64,000 nt of DNA from Kordia jejudonensis (GTDB lineage: Bacteria > Bacteroidota > Bacteroidia > Flavobacteriales > Flavobacteriaceae). Within the stretch, counting starts at the first letter, position 1. Each line of letters starts with the position of its first letter. The stretch is from the NCBI RefSeq assembly GCF_001005315.1, contig NZ_LBMG01000028.1, positions 1 to 64,000 of the forward strand, given 5' to 3'. The translations under genes and the position numbers were made by a program. A model generated the notes under the pieces. It had not been told where the DNA came from, did no database searches, and saw only the letters and a list, made by a program, of their open reading frames with translations. This document shows, piece by piece, positions 15,273 through 25,236 of the stretch.

Positions 15273-16448
15273 ATGAGACAAGATAATTTTAAAATGGTTG
15301 CCAAAACTTTACATGGTTTTGAAGACTTATTGGAAGACGAGCTAAAAAGACTCGGCGCAATGGACATCCGAAAAGGAACGCGTAATGTTACTTTTAGAGG
15401 AGACAAAGGTTTTATGTACAAAGCAAATTTGTGCTTGCGTACGGCAATTAAAATCTTAAAGCCAATAAAGTATTTTAAAATTAAAAATGAGCAAGATTTA
15501 TACGATCAAGTGTATAATATGCATTGGGACAAGTATTTGACGCACGAACAAACGTTTGCCATTGATGCAACAGTGGCTTCGGAACAATTTACACATTCAC
15601 AGTTTATTGCCTTAAAAACAAAAGATGCTATTGCAGATAAGTTTCGTAATACACAAGGCAAAAGACCGAATGTAGATATTAAGTTTCCAACCTTGCGCAT
15701 TCATGTACACATTCAAAATAATGATTGTAGTATTTCGCTAGACAGTTCGGGCGGTTCATTGCACAAACGTGGTTATAAAACGGCGACGAATATTGCACCC
15801 ATTAATGAAGTATTGGCAGCAGGTTTGGTAATGCTTTCTGGTTGGGATGGACAAAGCGACTTGCTCGATCCGATGTGTGGAAGTGGTACTATTGCTATTG
15901 AAGCTGCAATGATTGCGTGTAACATTCCACCAAATATCAACAGAAAAGAATTTGGCTTTGAGAAATGGCAAGATTGGGATGTGGATTTGTTTGAAAAAAT
16001 AGAAGAATCGGCATTAAAGAAGATTCGTGAATTTCATCATGATATTTACGGATATGACAAAGCTCCTTCGGCAGTTCAGAAAGCAAAAGATAATGTTAGA
16101 AACGCAAATTTAGAAGATTATATCAAAATTCGTCGAGCAGATTTCTTTGAAACGAAGAAAGAAACTGAAGGAAAGTTGCATATTTTATTCAATCCGCCAT
16201 ACGGAGAACGTTTACATATCGATATGGAAAACTTTTATGCCGATATAGGAGATACGTTAAAACAAGGGTATTCAGCTACTGATGCTTGGTTTATTACCTC
16301 GAATTTAGAAGCGTTGAAATTTGTAGGTTTGCGTCCTTCGCGTAAAATAAAAGTATTCAACGGAAAGCTGGAATCACGTTTGGTAAAGTATGAAATGTAT
16401 GCAGGAAGCAAAAAAGCCAAGTTTCAAAAGAAAAATACAGACGATTAA
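15273..16448 (+). CDS. THUMP-domain rRNA N2-guanine methyltransferase, RlmL N-terminal type
   Basis: 391 residues from the ATG. THUMP RNA-binding domain (roughly residues 45-160), then a Rossmann methyltransferase domain: DPMCGSGTIAIEAAMIA is motif I and FNPPYGERL (about residue 305) is the N-P-P-Y catalytic motif of base-amino methyltransferases. It methylates guanine N2 in 23S rRNA (G2445 in E. coli). It matches the N-terminal half of E. coli RlmL and lacks the RlmK half, as is normal outside gamma-proteobacteria. An upstream TTG in frame at 15252 lies in the promoter box and is not the start. Confidence 0.9.
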   Translation: MRQDNFKMVAKTLHGFEDLLEDELKRLGAMDIRKGTRNVTFRGDKGFMYKANLCLRTAIKILKPIKYFKIKNEQDLYDQVYNMHWDKYLTHEQTFAIDATVASEQFTHSQFIALKTKDAIADKFRNTQGKRPNVDIKFPTLRIHVHIQNNDCSISLDSSGGSLHKRGYKTATNIAPINEVLAAGLVMLSGWDGQSDLLDPMCGSGTIAIEAAMIACNIPPNINRKEFGFEKWQDWDVDLFEKIEESALKKIREFHHDIYGYDKAPSAVQKAKDNVRNANLEDYIKIRRADFFETKKETEGKLHILFNPPYGERLHIDMENFYADIGDTLKQGYSATDAWFITSNLEALKFVGLRPSRKIKVFNGKLESRLVKYEMYAGSKKAKFQKKNTDD

Positions 16449-16460
16449 AATAGACAAGAG

Positions 16461-16688
16461 ATGAAACCAAAAACAAAAGCATTGCTATTTAATTTTGTAG
16501 CGTTTATGTCGCTCTTTTTACTATTTCGTTTTACACTAGGCTATCTAATTCCTGTAAGCGGATTGTGGTTGTCTTTAATTTGTGCCGTAATTACCAGTGT
16601 GATTGTGCCTAAATTTGGTGTTGTCAACGAAGGTGGCAAGGAGAAAATAGTCATGAAAACTTTTTTTGATAACGGGCGAGAGGTGTAA
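16461..16688 (+). CDS. Small two-span membrane protein
   Basis: 75 residues with two hydrophobic helices (about 8-28 and 32-50) joined by a short turn, then a polar tail containing NEGGKEKIVMKTFFDNG. Begins 12 bases after the RlmL-like gene and is probably co-transcribed. Function unknown. Confidence 0.7.
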   Translation: MKPKTKALLFNFVAFMSLFLLFRFTLGYLIPVSGLWLSLICAVITSVIVPKFGVVNEGGKEKIVMKTFFDNGREV

Positions 16689-16760
16689 AAATTATAAAAT
16701 TAAACTAGCATCACATCTGTATTGATAGAGAATTATTCTTTTTAAGATGATTCATGAAAA

Positions 16761-17735
16761 TTACTTCAACTTTTCTAAAAACTCAAACAGTTTGTTTTGA
16801 GCATCTTTTTTAGCTTTAGTGTCGCCTTCTGTAGTACCTCCAAATGCAAACGTATAGGTTTTCCCATTCACATTCATCTTTCCTGTTTTTATGTCTGAAT
16901 TGATATCAGGATGTGTAGAAATTAAATGACCCGCATTTTCATACTGTATATTTTGAAAGTCATAGTTGAAATCAGTTGCTTTTATTCTTTCGGCTAACAT
17001 ATTTGCCATTGTTGCAGCTGGCCAAACTTTATCATCCAGTCCAGAAAAGAGTAAGATAGGACCGTTAATTTTTTCAACTTTAATGATTGCATTATCAACT
17101 TCGGTTGTCTTGGCTAAGCCATTTTTCCAGTACGGTAACGTTTCAATTGTATCTGTAGTATTTCCTTGAATTTTTTCCATGGAAACATACGGAATCGCTA
17201 CTTCGTTGTATATCCAACTTGGTTTCACTTCATCAGCACTATAGGGAAGCACTGTGTTTGACCAACTTACCGAACTTGGTGCGTAGGCAACCACACCATA
17301 TATGTCATCTGGAAATACCGTGGCAAGTACCAAAGCCAATTCTGCATTTCTGGAAGCGCCCATAACAATGATGTTATCCGCATCAACTTCTGGTTGAGTT
17401 GAAAGCCAATTGAGTGCTTTTTCAAAATATTCAAGATGTACTTCTTCTGCTAAAATTGGCAAACCATCTCGTTGTGTATATGGTAATGATAAACTGGTAT
17501 ATCCTTTTTTTGCAATCTGTTCAGCCCAATAATCGCCCCATTGTCCGCCACCAATGAGTATAACGGTTGGTTGCGATTGCGTATCATTTTTAGCATAATA
17601 ATTTCCTTGGAAACCATCTTCCTGAATCGCTATTGGTTGAATTCCATCATACAATAAGTTATCTGCAATAAAATATCCAATAATTACTACGAGAATACTA
17701 CTTATGATTACAATGTATTTTTTGTTGTTTTTCAT
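16761..17735 (-). CDS. Alpha/beta hydrolase of the BAAT/acyl-CoA thioesterase C-terminal type
   Basis: 324 residues with a signal peptide or anchor in the first 25, so it acts outside the cytoplasm. Nucleophile Ser128 in VMGASRNAELAL (nucleophile elbow GxSxx, as in BAAT proteins), an Asp in FSGLDDKVWP, and a His in NAGHLIS complete the triad. Related proteins hydrolyse acyl thioesters or act on peptides; here the substrate is unknown. Transcribed alone. Confidence 0.8.
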   Translation of the reverse strand: MKNNKKYIVIISSILVVIIGYFIADNLLYDGIQPIAIQEDGFQGNYYAKNDTQSQPTVILIGGGQWGDYWAEQIAKKGYTSLSLPYTQRDGLPILAEEVHLEYFEKALNWLSTQPEVDADNIIVMGASRNAELALVLATVFPDDIYGVVAYAPSSVSWSNTVLPYSADEVKPSWIYNEVAIPYVSMEKIQGNTTDTIETLPYWKNGLAKTTEVDNAIIKVEKINGPILLFSGLDDKVWPAATMANMLAERIKATDFNYDFQNIQYENAGHLISTHPDINSDIKTGKMNVNGKTYTFAFGGTTEGDTKAKKDAQNKLFEFLEKLK

Positions 17736-17852
17736 CTTATGAATATTTTGGAAGGTTTCATTATACAGTATGTTGTTTAATGAGTGTATAGTAGAACGTA
17801 ATTGTTACAGTAAGAATTTAAAATACGTTTTAATAAAGAAAAGTTTATCCAT

Positions 17853-18209
17853 TTATTTCCGAATTCCCATTTCAGTAAACGCATGAAATGCACAAATCTT
17901 CATAGCAGATAAAGCTTCATTTTCACAATCTTTCCAGAGACATTGTTGCTTTGTAGTTCCACGAGATTGCTTTAGTAATTCTATTTTTAAACTTGTAGTA
18001 TCAACTTCTGTCCAATTTTCATTAGATTCAAGTTTTACGAAAAATTGTACTTGATTTTTATCCCATTTGTCAAGTCGCCAATACGATTGATCAACCTTGT
18101 ATTTATATAATATATACCAATTTTCAGAAGCTATCAACTCAAAATTAGCTTCAATAATGGTTCGTATAGACTGATCTACATAATATGCCTTATTTAATAG
18201 TGTCTTCAA
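17853..18209 (-). CDS. Hypothetical protein with a putative Cys3His zinc site
   Basis: 118 residues. The first 90 are hydrophilic with many aromatic residues (NWYILYKYKVDQSYWRLDKW). The C-terminus holds Cys-x4-Cys-x10-Cys-x2-His (CLWKDC through CAFH), a spacing that could bind zinc. It overlaps the 3' end of the SseB/TPR gene by 20 bases, so the two form an operon and may act together. No family recognised. Confidence 0.65.
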   Translation of the reverse strand: MKTLLNKAYYVDQSIRTIIEANFELIASENWYILYKYKVDQSYWRLDKWDKNQVQFFVKLESNENWTEVDTTSLKIELLKQSRGTTKQQCLWKDCENEALSAMKICAFHAFTEMGIRK

Positions 18210-19230
18210 AAGTGGGTCTTTTTTGTTTTCCAGCGTGTATGTTGCTTATGAGCGCTTTGATATTTTTTAAAACTGCATCATTTGGATCCAATGCCAATGC
18301 ATTGTTTATAATTGCAATTGCTTCGTTATCTTGTTCATGAATGAGTAAATTCATAGCGTGATTTCCAAGCAAAACGGGATCGTCAGGTTTTCTTTTGATG
18401 GCTTCTGCCGAATAGAACAATGCTTTTTCAGTTTTATGTATGTGCATCGCTTCAAATGCGGCTTCTACAGGAATCGTATGATCATCCAATTCAATATGAA
18501 ACGCTTTTTCCAACAATGCAAATGACAATTCATGATTTCGTAATCGTTGATGCACTTTTGCTAATAAAAGCATGCTTTGCCAATGATTTGGATAGATGTC
18601 TAAGCACTCATTAAAAGCAGTAATTGCAATTTCAAGTCTTTCTACTTCTTTTTTACCAATGCCTCTTCGACGAAATCCATCTGCATGAATTAAGCCTTCA
18701 ATATTCGTCATTGCCAGTTCATATTGTGTATTAAACAACTTCAATTGATTCGCGTCTAAACCACTATTTTCTCCTGCATAATTAAACGGTTCATCACTTA
18801 GCAATGTACCATCTAGTAGCATTTCTATTTCTTTAGCAACAAGTTCTTTTTGATATTCAGAATACGGATTCAAAATTAAATTGGCACCTTTGGTAAGCGC
18901 AAATAAATCTTTTCCTTTCATTGCTAAATACGGGACTTCTTCTTTCATTTTTCTGTTATCAAAAATTCTGTTAGGTGCCGTAAAAACTGGAATGTATCCA
19001 TTATCAAACGTTAATAAATTTACCAAGGTATCTTCTTTGAGTGTTTGATTTTCTTCTTCTACATAGTTTGATCCGTCGGTAATGACAAATAATTCATTCC
19101 ATAACAATTTTACATAAAACCGTTCTCTGGCTTCCATGTCTGTAGCAGCTTCTAAAAACGTTTTTTCCAATTCGTTTTCAGGAAATGTAGTTTGTTTTTT
19201 CTTGCGTTTAAAAAAATCAAAAAATCCCAT
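18190..19230 (-). CDS. SseB-domain protein with TPR-like repeats
   Basis: 346 residues. After a basic start (MGFFDFFKRKKKQ) residues 25-145 resemble the SseB N-terminal domain (VKLLWNELFVITDG, VNLLTFDNGYIPVFTA, LALTKGANLILNPYSEY). Residues 165-330 are helical repeats of the tetratricopeptide kind (ITAFNECLDIYPNHWQSMLLLAKVH, EAIAIINNALALDPND). SseB proteins bind partner proteins; no enzymatic role is implied. Cytoplasmic. Confidence 0.75.
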   Translation of the reverse strand: MGFFDFFKRKKKQTTFPENELEKTFLEAATDMEARERFYVKLLWNELFVITDGSNYVEEENQTLKEDTLVNLLTFDNGYIPVFTAPNRIFDNRKMKEEVPYLAMKGKDLFALTKGANLILNPYSEYQKELVAKEIEMLLDGTLLSDEPFNYAGENSGLDANQLKLFNTQYELAMTNIEGLIHADGFRRRGIGKKEVERLEIAITAFNECLDIYPNHWQSMLLLAKVHQRLRNHELSFALLEKAFHIELDDHTIPVEAAFEAMHIHKTEKALFYSAEAIKRKPDDPVLLGNHAMNLLIHEQDNEAIAIINNALALDPNDAVLKNIKALISNIHAGKQKRPTFEDTIK

Positions 19231-19239
19231 ATACTATTT

Positions 19240-20409
19240 TTATAAATAACTCAACCATTTCTTTTCAGGATGTTTTTTCTTGTATAGCATGTATTTTAAA
19301 CATGGATAATATAAGGCAGTAACAATAATAATCCAAGCTATATAAACTCCAAATAGGCCTGTTCCTTTAAATTCTACGGCCTCATTCATGTAATTTCTTA
19401 AACTGTAATACCCAATACTAGAGAGATGAATTACTGCAATATGTAAAAAGTAGAAGAATAGCGGTACTCTCCCGAATACAAGTAAAAAGTTGGTAAATTT
19501 ATTTTTTACTCTTTCAAGTAGACTTAACATAATTAAACAAACGCCAATTGTAACTAATGTATAATGTAATGATGGTGGATATTTTGTAATTCTCAGGAAT
19601 GAAACTAATGATTTGAAGAAAGGAAGTTGTCCGTTAAACCAAAAATCAGGATCTCCATATAGATTGAATGTTCTTAGTATAATAAAAAGTAATAACATTG
19701 ATGAACCTGTAGTGAGTAAGTATTTTTGACGTTTTTCGGGTGTAAATGTTTTTACATAGAAATTCCCTAAACAATACCCTAAAATCATGATACCAAGCCA
19801 AGGGAACATTGGATAGTCAACTCTAAGGAAATGATCATCTACACCAATTTGAATTCCTCCATTTTGATGAAATAAACACCATAAGAAGTCTGAGAGTGTG
19901 TCACTATAATAAGCATTAGTTTGAATGTCTAATTTGAATACATTAATTAAATTATGTCCAGCGACAATGAGAATTCCTAAGACAATCATTGCATATTTTC
20001 TTAAATGTATTAAAGCTGCCATGACTACCATGCAGGCTCCTATTGCCCATATAACTTGAAAAACGACTATGTAGTATGTTACGTCCATACGCCATAAAAA
20101 GTTATTTAAGGAAACTTCTAAGAAAATTAACCAAAGTCCTCTAGTTAATAGAAAGATGGAAAGCTCTTTTTTAGTTTTTCTTTTTGATTGTAAATAAATG
20201 GATAATCCAGAAAGAAATACAAAAATGGGTGCACAGAAATGTGTTATATATCGCGTAAAGAATAAACCAGGCGTTGTAGTATTTAAATCCATTGGCCAAC
20301 CTGCCGCTTGTATGTCTTGATAATAATCTCTTGTGTGATCTAAACACATGATTACCATAACGATTCCTCGTAATATATCTATGGATTCAATTCTTTTTGA
20401 TTTTAACAT
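19240..20409 (-). CDS. DUF1624 membrane acyltransferase (heparan-alpha-glucosaminide N-acetyltransferase-like)
   Basis: 389 residues, ten or so membrane helices. The start KRIESIDILRGIVMVIMCLDHTRDYYQ is the DUF1624 hallmark, with the His of CLDHTRD as candidate catalytic residue; ITHFCAPIFVFLSGLSIYLQ follows. The family is related to HGSNAT and to acyltransferase-3 proteins and probably modifies envelope glycans. It ends nine bases before the SseB-domain gene's start, suggesting co-transcription. Confidence 0.85.
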   Translation of the reverse strand: MLKSKRIESIDILRGIVMVIMCLDHTRDYYQDIQAAGWPMDLNTTTPGLFFTRYITHFCAPIFVFLSGLSIYLQSKRKTKKELSIFLLTRGLWLIFLEVSLNNFLWRMDVTYYIVVFQVIWAIGACMVVMAALIHLRKYAMIVLGILIVAGHNLINVFKLDIQTNAYYSDTLSDFLWCLFHQNGGIQIGVDDHFLRVDYPMFPWLGIMILGYCLGNFYVKTFTPEKRQKYLLTTGSSMLLLFIILRTFNLYGDPDFWFNGQLPFFKSLVSFLRITKYPPSLHYTLVTIGVCLIMLSLLERVKNKFTNFLLVFGRVPLFFYFLHIAVIHLSSIGYYSLRNYMNEAVEFKGTGLFGVYIAWIIIVTALYYPCLKYMLYKKKHPEKKWLSYL

Positions 20410-20449
20410 TGTAAAGTAGTCTAATGATGTTTTTTAAAATTTTATTTTG

Positions 20450-20752
20450 CTACGAGTTTGACTCAACTTTTTCTTTCTTCCCATAAAATTTAACCAAAAT
20501 CTTTCCGAAAATAAAGTAAAGAATTAGTACTGTAATTGTTCCAACTAAATAACCATTTTCCAACAATTCAGTATAGTGATAGTTGTAGCAAAATATACCA
20601 ATTGCTACCACAAATTGCACAACAGCATAGGTAATATTTCCTTTTGGAGAATAGCCAAACATACCCAAAAAGTGCGTTTTTGTAAGTCCAAAAATTAGAT
20701 GTGGAATGGCATTGGCTATCAATCCGCCAATAATGAAATCAATGAGATGCAT
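20450..20752 (-). CDS. Small multi-span membrane protein
   Basis: 100 residues with three predicted membrane helices (about 4-24, 37-57, 66-86) and a basic tail (KFYGKKEKVES). GLIANAIPHLIFGLTKTHFLGMFGYSP is an amphipathic opening conserved-looking in shape but not one I can assign. It lies between the tricorn protease and the DUF1624 gene on the same strand. Confidence 0.68.
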   Translation of the reverse strand: MHLIDFIIGGLIANAIPHLIFGLTKTHFLGMFGYSPKGNITYAVVQFVVAIGIFCYNYHYTELLENGYLVGTITVLILYFIFGKILVKFYGKKEKVESNS

Positions 20753-20797
20753 TGTTGTTCGTTTATGTTTGTTCTTTACATTTGATTCGGGAAAATA

Positions 20798-23700
20798 TTA
20801 CTTGAACTTATTCTGTTCTTTCCGAACTCTAATTGGATATTCTGGTCGCTTAGGATATACTTTTTGGTTTTCCTTTAACTGCTTTAGTGCAATTTCAATT
20901 GCTTTTTCTAACTGCGGATCACGTCCTTGAATAACTAATTTCGGCAATTGATCAACTTCAATATCTGGTGCTACACCTTCGTTTTCTACAGAGTATCCGT
21001 TTTCATCCCAAAAAGCAATATTTGGAGCAGTTACAGCGCCGCCATCTATAAATTCTGGATAGCCTAAGATTCCAACCAATCCGCCCCAAGTACGTTTTCC
21101 AACAATCGTTCCCATGTTTTGCTTCTTAAAAGCCCAAGGAAGATAATCGCCACCTGAACCTGCTGCTTCGTTGACTAACATTACTTTTGGTCCGTCTATA
21201 GAAGCACTCGGCGTTCGTATATCGTTTCCATATCTGAAATTCCAACCAGATAGTTTTGATCTTTTTAAAATGTCTAAGTAATAATCCGCTAGCAATCCAC
21301 CACCATTAAAACGTTCGTCAATAATGACTGCTTTTTTATTAGTTTGTGGAAAAAAGTAACGTTTGAAATATTCGTGTCCTTCTACGGAAGTATTTGGCAC
21401 ATATACATACGCAACTTGTCCATTGGTAGCTTCGTCTACTTTTTTGATATTACCTTCAACCCACGCACGATTTCGCAGCGAAATTTCACTAGACACAGGA
21501 ACTACCTTGACTGTTCTACTATTGGAGCCATCTGCATTATTGCTCACTTCTAGTGTTACTATTTTACCGCTGGTATTTTCAAAGAAAGTATACAAGTTGT
21601 CAGTTGCAGTCACATTTTTCCCATTTACAGAAAGGATATAATCGCCAACAGCGACATTTACACCTGGCTCCGTTAGTGGAGAACGCAAGGCTGGATTCCA
21701 GTTTAATCCGCCATAAATTTTTGCAAATCGATATCTATTATTAGCAGTTTCATAATCTGCGCCAAGCAAACCACCACCAACAAATGGAGGAGAATTTAGT
21801 TGATCACCAGAAGATGCAAATCGATGATGACCAACGCCAATTTCACTAAACATCCATTGCATTACTCTGTACAAATCGTTTCTGTTGGTCACATGTTTTA
21901 AGAACGGCTTGTATTTCTTTTTCATTGCTTTCCAATCGATTCCGTGCATGCCAGGATCGTAAAAGTAATCACGATTTACGCGCCACGCTTCTTCAAAAAT
22001 ATTGTTCCATTCTTTTACAGGATCAATTTTTACTTGAATCGTAGAAGTATTCACAGGATTTTCCGTTTTTGAACCAACGGCAGTTACACCATATGCTCCA
22101 TTTTTATAGTACAACATGTTCTTTCCATCACTTGAAAATTCAAAACTAGAAGCAGTTGTAACTTCGGTTGCTTTTTGGTCTTTTAAACTAAATTTATAGA
22201 CAGATTGTGGATTGAAAAATCTTGCATGCGGAGCTCTGGATAAATAATAAAGTTGTCCTTCTTTGGCAATTTGTAAGTTGGAATAGTTTCCTGTAGGAAT
22301 AGGAAGTGCTATGATTCTATTCTGAATGCCATCCCAATCAATACGCAAAGCTGTTTTTTCATCTTTTTTTGATGCTGTTTCACTTTTTTCAGCTTCTTCA
22401 ATCACTTCAGCATCATTCTTTTTTGCTAATGGCGAAATGAGGTCTTTTTGCAACGTAATGAGGTAAATGGTATTGGAAGCTTCCATGTCTTGCGAAGAAA
22501 GATCAAACCAATTGAGTACAGGTCCAGCATCCGTAGAAGCCGTTAAGTAGATGTATTTTCCGCTTGGATCAAAAACCACTTCTGAGATGTTAGACAATCC
22601 GTCAGAAATAGGAAAAGATTTGTTTTGTTCAACACTATACACAAATGCTTTTTGGTAGTATGTTTCGGTAATTCGTGTATAAGTTATCCATTTTGAATCG
22701 TGTGACCATGAACCAAAAATACCTCTAAAAGCGCCAATTCCATATAACACATCAGATGAAATTTTTGTGCTTTTTTTAGAAGCAACATCTACTATGTAAA
22801 AACTTTTACTGTTATCAGTATAGCATATTTTTTTATTGTCAGGAGACCAATGTATGTCTGCATAGAAACCGTTTCCTTTTATTGAAATCTTTTCAACACT
22901 GTTGTCTTTTATGTTTTTTATGTGCAATTCATATTCTCCAGAAGCATCTGAAAAATAGGCAATGTGCTTTCCGTTTGGCGACCATTTCGGATACTTTTCG
23001 TGTACACCAACCGTTTCAGAAATATTGTTAGCATCTCCTTTTTTTACGGGAACTGTTACAATTTCGCCTCTAAAATCCATTACTAATCTTTTTCCAGAAG
23101 GAGAAATAGCTACCGAACGAATGTATTGATCTCCTGAAACAAAACGAGGTCGGAGTTCTAATAAATCAGTTGCGATACCAATTGTAAGTTTTGTTTTTTT
23201 CTTTTCAACAGGATTATACGTGTGTACATAACCTGCTTGTTCGTAGATTAATTCAGTATTGTTTGATGAAATTGCCAATACAGGAAAATCGTCATAAAAT
23301 GTATGTTGTGTTACCTGTTTTGTGTTTTTATTGTATGAATAGATATTGAATTCTCCATTACGATCCGATCGAAAATATACCGTGTTTCCAATCCATTTTG
23401 GATCTGTATCATTACTTCCTGTTGCTGGTTTTGGAATTTCGTCTACTTCATGTGTTTTTACATCATAGATCCAAATTTTTCCTTGTCGTCCACCACGATA
23501 ATTTTTCCATTGTGTATGCGCACTTCCAAAAGGTGTATAGGCTATATATTTTGCATCTGGCGAATAGGAAGCACTGTGAGCCGTTGGAAGCGGTAATTTT
23601 TTAACAGGTCCGCCATTGATATTAATTGTATATAATTGTCTGTAATGATATACATGACTGTTTCTTCGGGAAGAGAAAAGAATGTTTTGTCCCGATTCGT

Positions 23701-24064
23701 CAAAACTTCTAACGATGTCCGTATATGGATGCCAAGTCAATCGTTTTGGAACGCCACCATTTACATCAATGATAAAAACGTCTATGTTTCCGTCATATTC
23801 AGCGCTGAAAGCAATTTTGGAACCATCAGGCGAAAAGACAGGATTTGATTCTATGCCTTCATCAATAGTAAGTCTAATAGGATTTGAGCCGTTTCTATTG
23901 GCAACCCATAAATCTTCTGCATAGATAAAAGCAATGTTGTTTTTACTAATGGCAGGATTTGTCATTAAGCGCGTATCTTTTACATCTTGTGCCGTAATTG
24001 TTCCTGTAAAGAATAGAAATAAAATAGCAATAAGGAAATTGGTGGTTGGTTGGTAAGATTTCAT
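20798..24064 (-). CDS. Tricorn-type S41 protease (periplasmic)
   Basis: 1088 residues from the ATG at 24064, chosen because a signal peptide (NFLIAILFLFFTGTITAQ) follows directly; the 37 codons upstream are not signal-like. Order: six- and seven-bladed beta-propeller repeats (NPVFSPDGSKIAFSAEYDGN, KWSPNGKHIAYFSDASG and similar) over residues 30-640, a C1 helical domain, a PDZ domain (about 780-870, VAVGDYILSVNGKNV), and the S41 domain with nucleophile Ser970 in AAGSGGDYLPW. Degrades peptides to short fragments in concert with aminopeptidases. Length and order match the family. Monocistronic. Confidence 0.92.
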   Translation of the reverse strand: MKSYQPTTNFLIAILFLFFTGTITAQDVKDTRLMTNPAISKNNIAFIYAEDLWVANRNGSNPIRLTIDEGIESNPVFSPDGSKIAFSAEYDGNIDVFIIDVNGGVPKRLTWHPYTDIVRSFDESGQNILFSSRRNSHVYHYRQLYTININGGPVKKLPLPTAHSASYSPDAKYIAYTPFGSAHTQWKNYRGGRQGKIWIYDVKTHEVDEIPKPATGSNDTDPKWIGNTVYFRSDRNGEFNIYSYNKNTKQVTQHTFYDDFPVLAISSNNTELIYEQAGYVHTYNPVEKKKTKLTIGIATDLLELRPRFVSGDQYIRSVAISPSGKRLVMDFRGEIVTVPVKKGDANNISETVGVHEKYPKWSPNGKHIAYFSDASGEYELHIKNIKDNSVEKISIKGNGFYADIHWSPDNKKICYTDNSKSFYIVDVASKKSTKISSDVLYGIGAFRGIFGSWSHDSKWITYTRITETYYQKAFVYSVEQNKSFPISDGLSNISEVVFDPSGKYIYLTASTDAGPVLNWFDLSSQDMEASNTIYLITLQKDLISPLAKKNDAEVIEEAEKSETASKKDEKTALRIDWDGIQNRIIALPIPTGNYSNLQIAKEGQLYYLSRAPHARFFNPQSVYKFSLKDQKATEVTTASSFEFSSDGKNMLYYKNGAYGVTAVGSKTENPVNTSTIQVKIDPVKEWNNIFEEAWRVNRDYFYDPGMHGIDWKAMKKKYKPFLKHVTNRNDLYRVMQWMFSEIGVGHHRFASSGDQLNSPPFVGGGLLGADYETANNRYRFAKIYGGLNWNPALRSPLTEPGVNVAVGDYILSVNGKNVTATDNLYTFFENTSGKIVTLEVSNNADGSNSRTVKVVPVSSEISLRNRAWVEGNIKKVDEATNGQVAYVYVPNTSVEGHEYFKRYFFPQTNKKAVIIDERFNGGGLLADYYLDILKRSKLSGWNFRYGNDIRTPSASIDGPKVMLVNEAAGSGGDYLPWAFKKQNMGTIVGKRTWGGLVGILGYPEFIDGGAVTAPNIAFWDENGYSVENEGVAPDIEVDQLPKLVIQGRDPQLEKAIEIALKQLKENQKVYPKRPEYPIRVRKEQNKFK

Positions 24065-24438
24065 TGGTAAGTAGTAATTATTTTTTGATTGAATTTTTTT
24101 ACGATAAGTGAAGATACTAAAAATACCATCGTAACAATGCGTTGGTATTGGTAGATATATGTTAAATAAACACAAAAAGTCACCTTTAGTAAGATGACTT
24201 TTGAATTTTTTGCGATAAATTATTTTTAAAATAGGTTAGTAGTAACCATCCAACATTTTGACAGTTTTTTGCAAATTTCGCCACTTTTCATAAGTGCGTT
24301 GCTCACTTCTGTCCAGCGATAAGTATTCGTAACAACCTTTTAAAAGTGGTTCTATACGATTACTGTTTTTTGACTCTAGCTTTGTTGTAAATAATTGTTT
24401 TGTCGTACAACTATAATTGAATTAAAAACGTAGTTTCC
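24065..24438. other. Intergenic stretch upstream of the tricorn protease
   Basis: Contains a terminator-like hairpin (24174-24202). A 58-codon stop-free stretch on the minus strand (about 24412-24239) reads like protein but has no start codon and is probably chance or a gene remnant. No promoter of good quality seen. Confidence 0.4.
24174..24202 (-). terminator. Intrinsic terminator-like hairpin
   Basis: AAAAGTCA / TGACTTTT with a twelve-base loop; T-rich flanks on both strands. It would end minus-strand transcription from the DUF6048 gene. Confidence 0.65.
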
Positions 24439-25236
24439 TTATTTTTCTTCTTCTTCGGTAGCTTCTTCTTTCTTCTTTTTCGCTTTTTTATAGATTGGAA
24501 TTGAATAAGTTATGGTGTAATTGAATCCTGCACCAACATTACTGTCTGTAGTAACTTTATTAAACCCTGGAATAAATAAATTTTGAAAATTATCAGGTTC
24601 TTTAGTGCTTATGAGTCTATTTAAGCGTACGCTAAATCCTAAATAGATATTGTTGTACAATTCTACTTTTATGCCAGCAACTGCTTCAATCCAGTGTGCA
24701 TTCAAACTTGAAAACTCAGTGCCTGACACAAATTCTAAATTATCAGGATTTTCCAAATGTGTATCATTTAAATAAATTCGATAACTATTCAAGGTTTGCT
24801 TGTGCGAACTGTATCCGTAACGCAAACCTGCAAAAATTGAATTTTGCATTCCAAACCAGTTTTCATACGCGTTAAAGTCAAAACCTACTTTTATGTAACT
24901 TCCTTCGGTAGTAAAGTTTAGCTGATCATCGTCAACCGTTTTTTTCTCATTACCCAATTCGGCAGCGAGATAAAACTTCTTCGTAATTCTAAAATCAGCG
25001 ACAACTTCGAGTCCTTGATAATCTTTTTCAAGCAGCATTCGTATCGGTTTGCTCAAATCTAGTCCAATGCGAAGTCCGTAACTGTCTTTGCTTGGTGCAA
25101 TGGTATCTTTGACAACTACTTCTGCTTCATCTTTAACAATTGTTAAATCTTCCGAACCTTCTTGCGCGTAACTCATGCTACATAGCAAAAATGCGAGTAT
25201 ACTAGTGATATATCTTAACATGCGCAATAGTTTCAT
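24439..25236 (-). CDS. DUF6048 family outer-membrane beta-barrel protein
   Basis: 265 residues with a signal peptide ending SMSYAQ. Alternating amphipathic strands (GLRIGLDLSKPI, GSYIKVGFDFNAY, NSIFAGLRYGYSS, IYLGFSVRLNRLIS, NYTITYSIPIY) indicate a small barrel, ending in a Lys/Glu-rich tail. In Flavobacteriaceae this family sits next to DUF6452 and rlmD, exactly as here. The start overlaps the DUF6452 gene by 35 bases; an internal Met six codons in would shorten the overlap. Confidence 0.8.
   Translation of the reverse strand: MKLLRMLRYITSILAFLLCSMSYAQEGSEDLTIVKDEAEVVVKDTIAPSKDSYGLRIGLDLSKPIRMLLEKDYQGLEVVADFRITKKFYLAAELGNEKKTVDDDQLNFTTEGSYIKVGFDFNAYENWFGMQNSIFAGLRYGYSSHKQTLNSYRIYLNDTHLENPDNLEFVSGTEFSSLNAHWIEAVAGIKVELYNNIYLGFSVRLNRLISTKEPDNFQNLFIPGFNKVTTDSNVGAGFNYTITYSIPIYKKAKKKKEEATEEEEK

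Noticed and set aside
24239-24412. 58-codon stop-free stretch on the minus strand that reads like protein (KGCYEYLSLDRSEQ...)
   Set aside because: No ATG, GTG or TTG at a usable position and no recognisable relative; possibly a remnant, but not supportable as a gene.
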